Shown piece after piece: positions 34,101 to 47,600 of a stretch of DNA of 64,000 bases. Within the stretch, counting starts at the first letter, position 1. Each line of letters starts with the position of its first letter. The notes beneath the pieces were generated by a model, which worked only from the letters and a program-made list of their open reading frames with translations, had not been told where the DNA came from and did not search any database. Origin of the DNA: Eopsaltria australis (taxonomy: Eukaryota; Chordata; Aves; Passeriformes; Petroicidae); NCBI GenBank assembly GCA_034509425.1, contig JAVTVJ010000001.1:13039501-13103500 (forward strand), read 5' to 3'. A program made the position numbers and the translations under genes.

Positions 34101-37100
34101 CCAGTGCTGCAAATGCAATTGTGTAACTTCACTAAATTCCAGGCCTGGTTCTTATGCTGGATTAAAATAGTAGATAGCAAGATGCAAAGAGAAGTCAGCC
34201 TTTCAAACTCTTCTTTCCCACTATGACAGCTTACTTCCTGGAAGCAGCAGCCATCTGACCTGGCTTACTTTTGCTTTGTGTTTAATGCACACCACATTTC
34301 TCTGGAGTTGCCACTGTTTCAATAGCAATGCCCTGCCGTGTGCAAGGGCTTCTGTTGCCCAGGGGCTTGTATCTCCCTGCCCTCAGCAGGCACCACGATA
34401 CTGCCCTGGGGCTGATGCTGCCTCTGAGGTTTGTGGAAATTGTAGAGTTGTGGTCATGGTGGCACTGATGCACTGGGAAGGGATGTCACATATTTAAAAA
34501 CTGTTTACTGAAACGTTGCTCCAAGGTGGGATTTCCCATTTCAGCTGTTAATACAGGTGATTGTCCCACAGCATAGCAAAATGCCATCTGAGTTTTAGTG
34601 CATCATCTGTGAGCTGTCTGACCCGTATGAATTTTTTCCCCTTTTGTTGTCAATTATTGACTAGAGAGATGAGGAATGACACATGCTTAAGTGCGTCAGT
34701 TATCTCAATTTCCTTCCCCTTAGGCCTAGCTTAGCCAAGATTTAGCTGAACAATCCACAAAATGAAGAAGTTTCAGTATTTTTTTTCAGGTGATAGTAGT
34801 TTTCTTTTGAAGACTGACAAAAGGACTGGAGCACAGTGAATTATTATTACAACCACTTGTTAAAAAAAGAAAAAAAAAAGTGCCGTAAGATAGCAAATAA
34901 TATAGCCCAACTCGTGCATTACAGTAACTTCTCAGTGCTACAAAAAAAAATCGGGGATGATCACAGTCCTGGACACACACTCACGAAGCCATTCCAGATT
35001 GCTATTGTGAGCACCCATAGTCAGTACAACAGCAAAACATAAGATACAGTTTTTTAAGGACATGACTTTCATAAATCTCTAGTTTGAAGCCAGGCATAAG
35101 TGATAGGCTGGACATTCCCACTGGGGAAATAGGCTAGTTACATTGGAATGAGTTACTCTTTGCTATTCAACATCTCAGCTCCCTAGTTACCATCTCCAAA
35201 CTAAGGTGTTTGCCCTCAGCACATGGTTGTTTACACAGTGACTTATCTTACCTTGGTGAGATATTTGATACCCATAAAACATCCATCACACTCTGTTCTA
35301 CTGCTTTGCTTTAACTCAAGGCAAGGCCCATCCCTCTCCCAAAACCTTTGACAGCTTTGAAATATGGCAGTGTTGCTGTTGGCGTAGCTCAGGGATCGTG
35401 CAGTGGTTGCTTTCCCCAGAGGCTCTGCAACACCTCAGTACTTCCCCCTCTTTGAACAGAGGTGGCAAAATCCATAACTTTTTTCCATTCTGCTTGGCTG
35501 AAAATGAGGAAAAGTTCAGCACCCTATCATGGAGATAGTTTAGTGAAGAGTCAATACAATAAAGGCCTCTGCACCAGTAGCAGCCCATAAGAGGTGGTGG
35601 CAATGTCATCACAACTCAGTTTGTTTTTTAATACAGCTCTTTTTTTCCTTCTTTTGTGTGTGTGTGTGTGTGTGTGTTTTTTCCCCTCTGGGTGGAGCAG
35701 AGCTGGGGAGGTGATGACTTACCTGCCACAGCTCGGTAGATCGCAATCTGGAACTGGCGAAGTGTTAACACAATGCCCCAGCAGAGCTTTTCTGTCTCTA
35801 ATTTCAATGATTATGTTGTTACTGGATCAGTGAAGAGAACCATGAAAAACACAATTACCAGGAAGCCCTGTTCCTTTGCTCGCCCCTTTGTCTCACTGCG
35901 AATGGGGCATGTGACTCACGGAGCAATAGAGGGCCGGCTGTAATCACACGCACTGCCGAGAAGGGTGCTGTCCTCCGATGGGACCCAAGCGTGGGAAAGC
36001 CTGGCTGCTGGCTGGAAGGGCCAGTCACGTCATGTTTTGCAGCTGGCATCCAAATGCATCCTGATGAATCAAGTGAGAGCAGCTACCTTCTCCTGCCGCA
36101 ACGGTGGCCAAGCAGCCGTGCAGAAGAGGGGCTGTAAAAACCTCCCTGCATGCAAAAGCACAGGGAAGGGATGATGTTGTGAATGAGCTTACTGTGACAG
36201 CACAGCAGAAAGCAGTGTTTTATAGGTCACTGGCATAGCATCAGACTAAAGGGAAAGTGGATGAGTGTCGTTCAGCTGTGAGTGCTGGTCTCAGCTTTGC
36301 TCAGTGCTGGACCACAGCTAGTGGGGCTGACCCAACCCTGTTACGTGATGCATAGTGGGAAAAGAGAAACTCACTTGCCCTCTGCACTCCAAATCATGTA
36401 TAAACCTATGACCTCAACAACAAATACCAGTAGCAGCAGAGCTGCCAATATTTTTATCATTAATTGCTATCAAAAATGTCAGCTCAAAGTCATCAGATTT
36501 GATAGGCGAGCTTGCTCCAAACTGACGGCTGAAGTGAATTATTTGCCTATTGCGTGATGCAAAAACAATGTCTTGCAGGAGAGAACAGACATTGGCAAAC
36601 AAACTGACAACAAGATATACGTCTGGGGAAGGCTTCTGATTTGATCTGGAAGGAAACACTGAGTATAAATAGGGATAAAGTTTACCTGCATGCAAGGCGG
36701 GGTTGAGCCATGGCTTGGACTTCATTACTCTGCTGGAGAACAGCGTGTAACATACCTGCTATTTCACTCCCTCTGAGCTATTCTCATTACAAAAAGGTAC
36801 CAGACACCTCAGAATGGTTTTTAAGTAATAAAGCATTTTTTCCCCCCCATCCCTGGTACATCCATTTATCAGTGACTAATGAGCACATAAATTCTGGCAC
36901 GTGAAGAAAAATCACTTCATCTTGGTGTTAAGCAGAATTTTCCCTGCCCATGGATCTGCAGCACAAATCTTTCTAGTCTTTCTGTGCTCAGGGTCTAAGC
37001 ATGGGCAGACAGTACACAGTGCAGCACTGGCACACTATTAATGTAACTCCTAGGTTCCGCAAAGTGAATCAGGACCTGTTTAAATACTGGTATAACCCAT

Positions 37101-37640
37101 GAACAACATCATCCAGGACAGGTTTCTGTGGGATTTGGTGACTCTCTTTATTTCACACAATGGGAAAAACTCCATCTGGAAGCAGGATTCCAGTGAAGGG
37201 AAAGTTAGCTATGCCTGCCAGGGATCTCTTTTGCCCCCCAAAATTCAGATATCACAGGATATAACCAGAAAAGGAAAGGGAACCAGTGAGGGGAAAACCA
37301 AACAGGCTGGGGTCTTCTTGCCACTTCTTTTGAAGTCCCCAGTGTAACTCCTGGCATCTTCAGTGGGGTTTGGCTCGGCTCTGTGCAGAAGTGCCTTTGA
37401 AGATTTTGCTAAGGCTCAAGGCCTTGATCATGGCAACTTTTATGCCTGTGAGCAACTCTGTGCAGATGAACACTTCCAGGGTGCTCAGCAGGATGCTTTG
37501 GATGAGACTTTGCAGGGCTGGTCTTAAGCAATGAGAGCTTAAGAGAAACATTCTGCTTGTCGTGCTTTTATCCTTGACCACATCAAATGAAATGCCTTGG
37601 CAGTTCTGGAAGAGCGAATTTGCATTGAAAACCCACAGCT
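31161..37640. other. Intergenic DNA between the orphan CpG island and the DLGAP1 3' end
   Basis: No gene was seen. Short frames occur on both strands without motifs. A T-run (31283-31299) and a TG repeat (35655-35677) are the only obvious simple sequences. Several mildly conserved-looking stretches (for example 33.3-34.1 kb, with unique balanced composition) could be regulatory but cannot be judged without alignment. Confidence 0.55.
35655..35677 (+). repeat. (TG)n microsatellite
   Basis: Uninterrupted TG dinucleotides, about 11 copies, between T-rich flanks. Likely length-variable. Confidence 0.9.
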
Positions 37641-37663
37641 CTTACAAGCAGTGCATTAATTAT

Positions 37664-37669
37664 TTTATT
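37664..37669 (-). terminator. Candidate distal DLGAP1 polyadenylation signal
   Basis: TTTATT on the + strand is AATAAA on the minus strand, at the far edge of the A+T-rich block that follows the DLGAP1 stop. Beyond it the composition returns to ordinary intergenic DNA. It is the most distal good hexamer before that change. Confidence 0.4.
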
Positions 37670-40600
37670 AATTTGCTCTTTTTACATTATGGGAAACATT
37701 CATCTATTTACATTTTCCTGTCCACACACAAACCAGATAGATAATCCTATGGAAACCCAAATCGTTAAGCCATAAAATCACTCTGCCTAAAGGCTTTCAA
37801 ATTTGTGTCTTTTGTTTCAAATCAAAAACATTTTTAAAATCACATTTGGGAATGCAGGTAGGCCAGTGATTTACATTCTACTTAAAATATGCATTTGACC
37901 ATTTTCCTTAAAAAAAACCAAAACAAAAAAATCAAAACCCCCAGTAAATTCACAAAGATACAGTTTAAATTAAAGTGATAGTGCACATCAAAGCATTAGG
38001 GAACACCAATAAATAAACTGAAATATATTACAAATAAATTATTTCTATTTACCTTTTCAAATATTAAAAATCTTTAATCCATTTCTTCATCTTTCTTTAC
38101 AAAAAGATTATGAGAATTTTATGGAAACATCTGCAAAAAATATAATAAATACCTCTTTTTTTTAACTTTTGAAGCAGGGGACAAAACCAACCTTTTCTAA
38201 AATTTCCCCCAAGAAAAAAAAAGCAACAGTTTAGTCCCAAAGTGAAACAGAATATAGGCATTTTTAATATACACTGGGCAGTTTTGACTAAAAACAAATA
38301 GTTACAAATTATACTAAAACAGATAATGGAGCAAATATACTAGCGTTAGTGTTGGTAAATGAGTCAAGTGGTTAACTAGTGGCATTCTATGAGCAGAATT
38401 ATTTTATTTTGTATTCTCTGGTATTGACTGTATTTTTAATATTTTGCTAAAAAACTAGGCAAACATTATAATAACCTCTCCAGTGCCAAATGAACTAGCA
38501 AGCATTCAGCTAAGAATAAATTCATTTAAAATAGATACAAAAAATATTCTATGATATACAAATACAATAATTTGTAATGTACAAGACTAGATAGTCTTCA
38601 CTTTTCTGCTTTTTTAGGGGGGATCTTGCTGGATATAAATTTCTGTAGCCACTTGTCAACCAAAATCTTAACTCATCTTTCATAAAACGTTCACAAAACT
38701 AAGTCTGCGACACAGTTGTGAATGTGGACTCTCACCTAGGTACTGCTTTGAATACTTCAGTACAAATGAGTTCCAAATAATTAATACTTCCTATGACTAT
38801 ATATGCTCAAAAGTGGCAGTTGGCACTATTACATACTGCAAACACGGTGATGTTTTGTTGCTGCTAAAAGTTAAACGCAGTGTTTCAAAACTAGCAAATA
38901 CACTGGTATTCAAACGCTTAGAGGGTCAAACCTTTTGAAGCTCCTGTAACACCAAGCACTCTAGAGTTACACTGGATTTCTGATTACTCTAGTTAAAAGT
39001 CTTTTATATATTAAATTATTAGCCCTTATCTTGTAAACCACAGCAGTAAATATTTGTGCCCTGTTTATAAAGACATAGCTCAGATATCGATGGCTTTGAG
39101 AGGTAGCAAATTCTCTAGTGGTTTTAGTATGCTCTCATGAAAATACTTGGTGCCAGAGCCTATTACCTCTCCTATTTTCTCGAATAAAATTAAATTAGCA
39201 CCTGGCTATGATGTCATAGGAAAAGAAGCTGTCTGGCATGGTCTTGATGAATAGTTTTAGCAAGAGCTTAACTTTTTGATGACGATTTTCAATGCTTTTT
39301 AAGTGCAAGCTGCAGAATTACGCCACATGTGCAGTGGGGTTTTCCCTGGTTGAACTGTCCATACAGGCTGAGCAGCCATGGGCACAGCCAGCCAGCACTG
39401 GCGTGCAGCAAGGGCTGCCACCTGTGCCCCTCCACAGTGGGGCTGTCCCTGCGCCTGTGCTCACTGGGAGCAGAAAGCAGCCTGCCTTCCTCTCCAGCGT
39501 ACCCCTGCCCTGGCAGACGGGGTGAAGAGCACGTAGGGAGCAGCAGAGGAGCCTGGAAAACGTCGCTGCAGGACTGCACACACGCTGAGGACTGCGCAGC
39601 GCTCCTCTACCCACACCAGCCCTGTCACCCAAAGCAGTCTGTCACCCAAAGCAGCTCAGGCTAATTCTGCTGGCAGCAGCACATGCCAGTTAGGCACGTG
39701 TGTGCGCACTCACACACGCTCACATGCACGCACACAACTCGCTCTCAGCAACATGCCTGACGTAGCTTTCCTAATGTTGGCACAAGAGATTCCAGTAGCA
39801 GTGTGGTCGGCATCATTCCTCATCAGAGGAGCTGGAGGACAAGCCCCTGCCCCAGCCAGAGGTGGCTAGAGGGGACAGACACACAGGAGCTGACCTCTCA
39901 GGCCCCTCTCCAGCCCTATCATCTGCCATTTCCGCCCACTATTAATGAGCTACTTAGGATGCATATTTTTCGTGGTTGCAAAACAATGGCAGAAGCCAGG
40001 GTAGGAAGGCTTGTCGTGAAAAATATTAAGTTCATATTGATCCCATAACTTGTGAAAAATAGTCTATTGTTCTTGTTCAAGTGAGTACTTTATACTATTA
40101 AGAGGAGGCTGAATTAGAAATTTATTCCTAAATATGGACGGTTTGGTGATAAGCAGTCTGAACTGTAGCATACAACCAGCTGTGGATAGATCAAAGCAAG
40201 CCTGGCCTGGAAAAGCATCAGAGGCTCCATGTACAGTAATTCACCTACAGGTGTCCGTGTGTGGCTGCGTGGACGTATGAGATTGGATGGTCCCACCGAG
40301 ATTAAGACATAAACAAAACCAAGCTCTTTTTTTTCTTTTTTTTCTATTTTTTTTTTTTTTTAACCAATATAATCCATACAATACAATACAAGAGGAATTG
40401 ACAATACAGTACGATTTTAAAAATTCTTAATACTTGGACAAGAAAATCCTTCTTTTATATTATCTCTTCAACTGTCATTGCTTCTTATCTCCTTCCTTTT
40501 TACTCTTTTATTGCCTTTCAAAATAGATTATTTCCCTGGAAGATCGAATTTACAATCTTCTGCTGATTGAAATGTTTAAGTAGTGATTGATGAAATAAAA

Positions 40601-41070
40601 ATGAGGCAGTTTGTGCAGCTGTGAGTGTGCAGGTATCTTTCCACAGGATCTTTTATATCCCTCGCCATTTCACCTGTGGGATATACTTCCACTTTTTCAC
40701 CTGCCAGAGCTGTGGGGTTTTTTTTCGTCCCCCCCTCCCCACTCCCACCCCAGCTCCCTCCCCTTGTGTGACTCCTTAATTCAGGTGAAGATGTGATTTG
40801 GAGGTTTAGAATAAAGTGCGCCATCTGCTTTAAAAAAAACAGTAATAAAAAGAAGGGAATCCGAGTCATAGCTCCTTTCATCTTTTGTGAGGAAGACGGC
40901 AGAGTCCTAAAGGTTCACCCTGCATGACTGAAAATACCAAAGTCCCCTACAGTTTGATATTGCTGTACACTGGGTAACAGACTAGCTTTAGGTCAACTAA
41001 AGATCATGAGTAAGTTAAATGGAGCATCTACTGTACAGGTGCGCGGGTGTGTGGAAGTCTGAGCGCTGCG

Positions 41071-41076
41071 TTTATT
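41071..41076 (-). terminator. Candidate proximal DLGAP1 polyadenylation signal
   Basis: AATAAA on the minus strand in GGAACAAATAAACGCAGC, about 345 nt after the DLGAP1 stop codon. Use of this site would give a short 3' UTR form. Only the hexamer is seen. Confidence 0.4.
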
Positions 41077-41267
41077 TGTTCCAAACAGAAAATTAAAAAG
41101 GATCGTACTCGTTTACATGAGGCAAAGTGGCAGCATCAGTACATGTGACAAAGCATCGTGATGACATGGGCGAACCTTCAGAAAGCAAGGGTGATTAGAG
41201 GACATCTCTCGGAGGACCGACAACTACGCCACGGCAGTGGAGTTCACTGGGAGCATCGGGGCAGCTG

Positions 41268-41324
41268 CGTACAGAGAGAGGGGAGGGGGAGAGGAGGGAG
41301 AGAGAGCGAGAGAGAGGAGGAGGT
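41268..41324 (+). repeat. Purine (GA/GGA) tract within the DLGAP1 3' UTR
   Basis: Almost pure G and A (AGAGAGAGGGGAGGGGGAG and continuing). In the DLGAP1 transcript it is a CU-rich tract, a potential binding place for polypyrimidine-tract proteins. Such DNA can also form triplexes. It lies 95 nt past the stop codon. Confidence 0.7.
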
Positions 41325-41419
41325 ACAAATACTTCGTGGTGACCTTGAGCAGGAGCCTAGAGGGGCAGATTATACATGAGGCTTGTCTTGCCAGAGAGAG
41401 TCCTCCCGGTTGGATCCCT

Positions 41420-41629
41420 TCATAGCCTGGTCTGGGCTTCGGGGATGTATATCTCAATGCTTTCGGCGCTCTCGGTAGCTGAGTTCTGGCGGACCGATGC
41501 AGCGCGCTTGGCAGCCATCAGCCGTTTCCGGGCCTCCTGACGCTGCGAGCTTTCCAGAGAGCGTTCTCGTATGAGTGGCACCTGACCTTTCGATGGCTTC
41601 TTTGGCACTGGAGGAGGGACCCTTCTCTC
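41420..41629 (-). CDS. DLGAP1: DLGAP1 last coding exon (PDZ-ligand C-terminus)
   Basis: Acceptor CTGCTTTGATCAG|GAGAGAAGG; phase 0; 69 codons plus stop. It encodes ERRVPPPVPKKPSKGQVPL, a proline-rich SH3-type segment, then the basic region RERSLESSQRQEARKRLMAAKR, then SVRQNSATESAESIEIYIP and the terminal EAQTRL. The final QTRL is a class I PDZ ligand known to bind the Shank PDZ domain. The sequence is almost identical to mammalian DLGAP1 as I recall it, showing strong constraint. Confidence 0.97.
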   Translation of the reverse strand, partial: ERRVPPPVPKKPSKGQVPLIRERSLESSQRQEARKRLMAAKRAASVRQNSATESAESIEIYIPEAQTRL

Positions 41630-44600
41630 CTGATCAAAGCAGAAGGTTAATGGCATTATACAGCTTCTCAGGGAAAGGCGGGAAAAACTAGGATATGTCA
41701 GTAGTTAGAACACACATTTTACCTAAGGTTTGTTAGCTCTTATCTGCCTTTCTGTCTTCAGTCAACTGGCTTTTGTGCTCAAGGGTTCATAAACATAGGG
41801 CAAGGGCAAAGGGGAGGGGAGGGCCGGCCGCCGTGCTACTTCTCCTCGGGGATGGTGCTGCCGGGGCCGGGGCCCCCACCGCTACCTGCTTAGTGCCAGG
41901 GACTAGGAAAGAGACCGAGCTCCCGCCACCGGCGCAGCCGGGAGGGAACGCTGCTCTCAGCAGAGCAACTCTGGAGAGCCCCAGCTCCTGGGCCACCCTC
42001 TTCTATCCGTGCATAGCGCTAGGTGCTCCTGCAACATGGAGGTGCCATGGCTTTGGCGTTCCCAAATGCAGATGGGAGCTAGCTGTCTGCAGCTGGTGCA
42101 TCAGAACACGTAGTTTTTAAAAAAATACCACGTATTTATGTATCTATTTCGTAGCAGTTTAGTGACTGCTCAAAAATCCCACACTCTGGGTCTCGTTGTG
42201 CAAGCTCATACACTCTGGCCTCGTGCTAAATAGGCATGAAGCTACATTCAGCTAGAAATAGAAAATCTGGTAGGAAAAACTTAAAAACTGTTAAGAGAAC
42301 ATGCATTAATCATCATGGTGGCAGCTAGCTCCAGATATGTGACCAACAAGGAGGACTTTTATGTATATCCTGGTGCATGTACACACACATACACACAAAA
42401 AAAAGAAAAAAAAAAACCCAACAAAAAAAACCCCTCAGAGAGAGATCTCTCCCTCAAAAGAAAAGTGTATTCAGAACTGAATTTCAGGCGTCCATAAAGA
42501 CTTTGTCAAGTTAATTAGATTGTCTTTTAAGTTACATCCCCTTCCCACTGTGAACACGGTCTCTGAGCGAAGGGATTTTATCACACTACAAAGGTCCCAT
42601 TCTGCCCTTTCGTTTTCTCTCATGCTGCTCACAACAGCTTCCATGGCTCAAAATATAAAGGTGCTTAGTTACACTTATTCATACTTTGCTTCTTCTCTCC
42701 GTCCAAGGATTAATCTATGCTGCTTAAAAAGGGCCCAGTGGCAAAGGCCAAAGGCAAATATCAATTCCATAGAAAGCTTTTTCTTCTTTATTTTTAAATC
42801 CTTTTTAAGAAAGGAGATGATCTGTTTCATCTAAAATCATAGACAAATGCTGTTGAAACAGGAACACAGTGTAATTCTTTAAAATCTTTACCTTCCTACT
42901 GTAGGTCCCTTTCTTCAGCACTACTTAACTTCCTTTAAACCATTATAGTCTTCTTTTTGTTGGAAACTCTTTGAAATGTTTTTCAGAAGCAAAGAAAAGG
43001 CACTTTTTTTTTTCAAGGAAAGTTCTCATTTCTTACTCCTGCAATTGCAAACACTCAGCCTACCCACTTTACTGTAAAAGCTAATGAAAGACCATATACC
43101 AGCATTTCTGTGCATGCATGTTTGGCAGTTTTAACTTCCTTTTCTGATAGATACTGGAAAAAAAAAAGAAGATAAGAAAATGACTTGCCTTCAGTACCTT
43201 GGGCTAGGAAAACACATTCCCATTCATTCCCCTACAAAACACACTAGGTGTGCACAAATGGTGTGAACATGACACTCCTAAGTCAGGAATGAGTATTTAG
43301 TCTTGATTGGAGGAGGAGGAGGAGGAATAGTGCTACCAGCACTGCCTGTACAAGCTTCCTGCTGCAAGATTAATGGGGTTTGATATTATTATGGTTATTT
43401 GTCCAAAAGAAAACACCACTTTGGTCATCAGCAGCCAGCTGACCGTGAGTTGGGGTAGCCAGGACTCCTGTCTGAGCCACTGTACCTGTAAGTCGTGCTC
43501 CCCCTCCTTCTGGTGACCCTACCTGTTGGCTGTGTTCATTGCTATCAGCCCAGTCACAGCGGAAATTCAGCCACCAAATTACATACCTACAGCAGCGCGA
43601 CATTAGACCGTTGGTTCCTCTAGGAATGGGTCTGTGCTCTAAGGATTTTCTGAAACATTTGTGTATTTTGGCTCACCCAAGTGCTGTTTGTCTTGAGGTG
43701 GATAGTGAGGAGAAAAAAAAAAGGTGATGGTGCCAAATGAGAATGCAAAGTGAAATGTGACTCACACGTGGAGATGTGGTAGTTTTTTTGTGGTGACAGA
43801 AGAAGACTACATTTACAAAAAAAAAAAAAAAAAAGGAAAAAAACCAACACCAAAGCTCCAGATGATTTTTATGCTACCTCAGGTAAACAACACTACCAGG
43901 AAAGAGAATGTGTTTGTGAAATCACTCATTTTAAAAAAGCCCAAAATAAATAAAAAACAAACAAATGGACAAAAATATGTAATTTTTTCATGTAACATTT
44001 TGGAAGGCATATTTTTGATATTGCTGTTTGTAATCTGGCTACCAAAGTCAGTGATGGTTACAGTGCTTCCCTAGTTTTTCAGTAACACAACCTAGAACTC
44101 TTGCTGTATGCAATAATATGAACCGTAAATGTTATTTATTTAATTTTAAGAATCAATATATAAGGCAGTTCCTTCCAACGATTGATCGTCTAATATGATT
44201 AAATGTAAAGCTTAACAAAGTACCACATTCCCATTATCCGATTCACAAAGACAGATTTGGTTTAAAAATATGCCTGAAACATATTACAGATAATATCCCA
44301 GATGATTATTATGTAAACATTGTTATTACAATGAAATTAATTTGATATGAGCTTCATTTCACATTTTTAACGTCAACGCTGTAACACAGAGGCCTATTTA
44401 ATCTGTCCAGTATTTGTGCAGGGTTTTAAATGAAGCATACAAAATCTACAGTGTTCTACCTTCTTGTCATGAGGATCCATCTGTTTCCAATTATTGGCCT
44501 TTAACTGATGAAGTTCATCAAATTTCATACTAATATTTTCTATGGACAACTGCAGCATATCCCAAAACCCTGCTAAATCCTGGGAGGTCGGTCGTGGATG

Positions 44601-47600
44601 TGCATTAGGATTCTGTGCAACAGAAGAAAAAAACACGTTGGCTTTAGTACTTCTTAATGTAAAGCATTTGTGCAAATGGTTAAGAATCTCACTAGCAAAG
44701 CAGTTTGAGCAGATCCAAGTGATGAGTAAGACCCAGAGAGAGGAGCAAAGCAAAGCATTACTTACTGGAGGGTTTTATTTTGAGGAGTCTGGCTCGGCGT
44801 TGAGCTGCTGTACTCTGCAAACTCCCACTCACCAAAGGCAGTGGGTACCCACACAGACTAAGGGTAAAGGGCCCCTGTGGCAGAATGTGCCTAGGGATGC
44901 TCCTGGGCACAACTGGTGGCAATCCTATCTGCACTGAAATGAATTCCCATCCTCCTCTTCACTTTCATGAGGAAGGACTCCCCACCATGCTCACACTTGT
45001 AAAAAAGAGTGATACCTGAGCAAATGTACATTTCCTGCGTGTGCAAGTAGTGATACACTAATGTGTGAACACTTTTTCTGCACTCTGAGAATGTAAGGTT
45101 TACAAAAATACACAAAGGAAAATTGTTTCTTATACATCTCAGGCCAATTTCTTCCTTTTTTGTTTTTTTTGTTTGTCAAGAATAACCTTTGTGGGGTGAA
45201 AAGCTCAGAAGACTACATGCAGAAGCACAGCAAACCCATTTTTACAGGCAGATTTTTGGGAGGAATGAAACTGGGACACAGGTGGGGAGCATTGTCCTGT
45301 GTGTGCAATGCTCATCAGCCCAAGAGCATTGCTCAGAAGAGCACATCTGGACAGTCAGCATCTTTAGCACAGCTTGGGCCAGGCCCAAGAAATCCTGTCC
45401 TTCCTTCTGTCCCTTCAGTGTACCCCAGCTCTGAACACTTTTTGCATGCAATGGGCGTACATGAAACCATCCCTGCTCCACTGGCAAGGCTTGTACGAGG
45501 GAAGGATTTCTACAGGATGTGTCCCTATAAGCTGGCTCCCAGCTGAAACTCTTTAATTAAAATGAGATGTTGCATACACTCACTTCAAGCATGTTTTTCC
45601 ATAAATGCTGAGGAGTCCCTATACCAGTCAGCAAGGTTTCATGGGTGCTGTGGCCTTGTCAGACTGATATATTGCTACCAATTTTGTTGTTAATAAATAA
45701 ATTACTAGTAGCACCTTGCATGATGTTTTACATGGCTCAAGTTTGACTTCGACTTTAGTTTTCTTCCTCTTCAGAAGCAATAAACCCAAAATAGTCAGTT
45801 GCTTGCCGTATAAAATTTCTATTTGTGCTTTTCACAGTCACACTGACAAAGGATTTTGGTAGGATGATTATACCATGAAAGGTGCAATTATTGAAAACAA
45901 TAAAGTATATATTTTTAGAATCAGAGACTACACTTCAATTCCCAGTTTTTCAGTGCTTGACAGTAGCAGGTTGCCCAGTTGTAGGCTGTAATTTGCAAAG
46001 ATGTGCAATCAGAAGGCTTTTTCAATTTTTATATTAAGAATTGGAAGTCTTATTAAGACAGAGCGAATTTCTGTTGCATTTGTCCACTGAGGCAGGTTTT
46101 AGTCTAGAGCTTGTTTCCCAGGAACACCTCAGAAAGCTCAACTCAGGAGATTTCTGATCCACCCTCAAAGACCTTAAGGTGTTTTACCCATGTGTGTGCC
46201 CATGAACTCGAGGGGTCAGGATAGATCCTTGCTCCTCTGAAGTCAGTAGCAGAGCCTCAGTGATAGCTCACCTGAAGCTTTTTGGCTTCATTTTAAGGTT
46301 CTCAAGCTATTGTGAAATTCATGCTGACTGACAAGTCTGAGTTGCTCCCAAATTCGTATCAAGGCCTTTATTGGAAAAACTGCCACGTTAGTCAGAAAAT
46401 CAGCTTAGTTTATGTAGGATTATTCACAGGGTTAGTAAAAGGCACACAGTGGTATCTAGCAGAAAAATTACATACCAGGTTTTCTTCGCAAAGTTCTCTG
46501 AACTGGTAAAATTTCTGAGCCATGAGAAGCTGGGCACTGCCCACTGCAGTTCGAATTTTCCCTAGAACTGAAAGAAAAAGAAGAGTAAGGCACAATACTT
46601 TCTTTGCTGCAGGCAACTAAAAGCCTATAAAAAGACAGGAGAAAGCTGTGCAGCAGTCAGATCTGGCTTTCAACAGGTATGTTATCTTTCAGTCGCAGAA
46701 AGACAAAAGCTGATAAATATAAGGTCAGATCTCCCCTAGACAAAAAAATATGTTAAAAGTTGCTGCATCTTACTCTCATTCCTCCAGTGACACCAGTTGT
46801 AATGACCGTGTAAACGTGGCTAATCAAAAGCTTTCTCAGGCTGCATAGAAAGCTCACCAGAAACGTCAGTATTTGTATCACTGTGACCCAGGCTCAGGGT
46901 TTGAATACAAACCCAGCTCCCTGCACAAGGACATGCAGCTCTCAAACCCTGTTTGCCTCTCTACCTCACTTAGCAACTCAGGCCTTATTGTCAGGTGTAG
47001 CTGAGTGTTCCACCATCAGTGCCCCAGAAAGGGGATGATTGTTTTAGTGCATGCCAGTAAATCTCATTTCGACCCTCTGGGTACTTCCCATGAGTACAAT
47101 CCAAGGCTGCTTCTGCCTTTGAATTCAGATGCCCAGGAGTACTTCAGGGAGCAATCGCAGCCTGGCCTCTCCTCCTTGCTGGTGACTTGGAGGGAGGTGT
47201 CAGTCCTAGTGCAGCTCCTGTGCTATTTGAGGATTCCTTTGTACAGACAGCTGGGTACTTACTGCCCCTTTGGACTGACCGAGTGCTCTGAAGGGCTGCA
47301 GTGAACCAGAAGACAGCCCATAGTAAATGGCTCTGAATAAAGCAGGAGCTCACACTGTTTTGGTTGCATTCAACCTCACTCAGACACTGGGATTTTACTG
47401 CTGCCAGGGGTAGTTGGGAATACACTGCCCAAAACCGAGGCACAGACTGGTGCATGCAGACTCCCTGGGGCTTTGCTGAGTTCTGGTCCAGGGGGAGACT
47501 CTGTGTGTGTACCTGTACATGTGTGTGTACATGTGCGGATGTGTGTACCTCGGTGTAGGTGAAAAAAGAAGCAGGAATGCAGAAACACAGCAGAAAGGCA

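Larger units (their letters stand above)
37640..41419 (-). other. DLGAP1: Probable DLGAP1 3' UTR
   Basis: On the minus strand this follows the DLGAP1 stop codon directly. From 37.65 to 39.3 kb and 40.3 to 40.6 kb it is A+T-rich with many ATTTA and TTTATT motifs, typical of long neuronal 3' UTRs. A Pumilio-type TGTAAATA lies at 37712-37705, and an AATAAA at 37669-37664 would end a UTR of about 3.8 kb. A proximal AATAAA (41076-41071) and others (for example 40512-40507 and 38408-38403) allow shorter forms. A G+C-richer insert at 39.3-39.75 kb is less UTR-like. The far limit is inferred from composition and motif, with no transcript evidence. Confidence 0.5.
41630..44459 (-). other. DLGAP1: DLGAP1 last intron (2.8 kb)
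   Basis: Donor AAGAAG|GTAGAAC, acceptor TTGATCAG. Near its 3' end (41800-42020) there is a G+C-rich, CpG-containing patch unlike the rest of the intron. A (GGA)n tract lies at 43309-43326 on the + strand and an A-run at about 43818-43834. No exon was seen. Confidence 0.85.

Noticed and set aside
34080..34150. Weak likeness to a MIR core (phrases around GCTGCAAATGCAATTGTGTAAC)
   Set aside because: Too short and too diverged to separate from chance by eye. Only the copy at 48035-48150 was kept, at low confidence.
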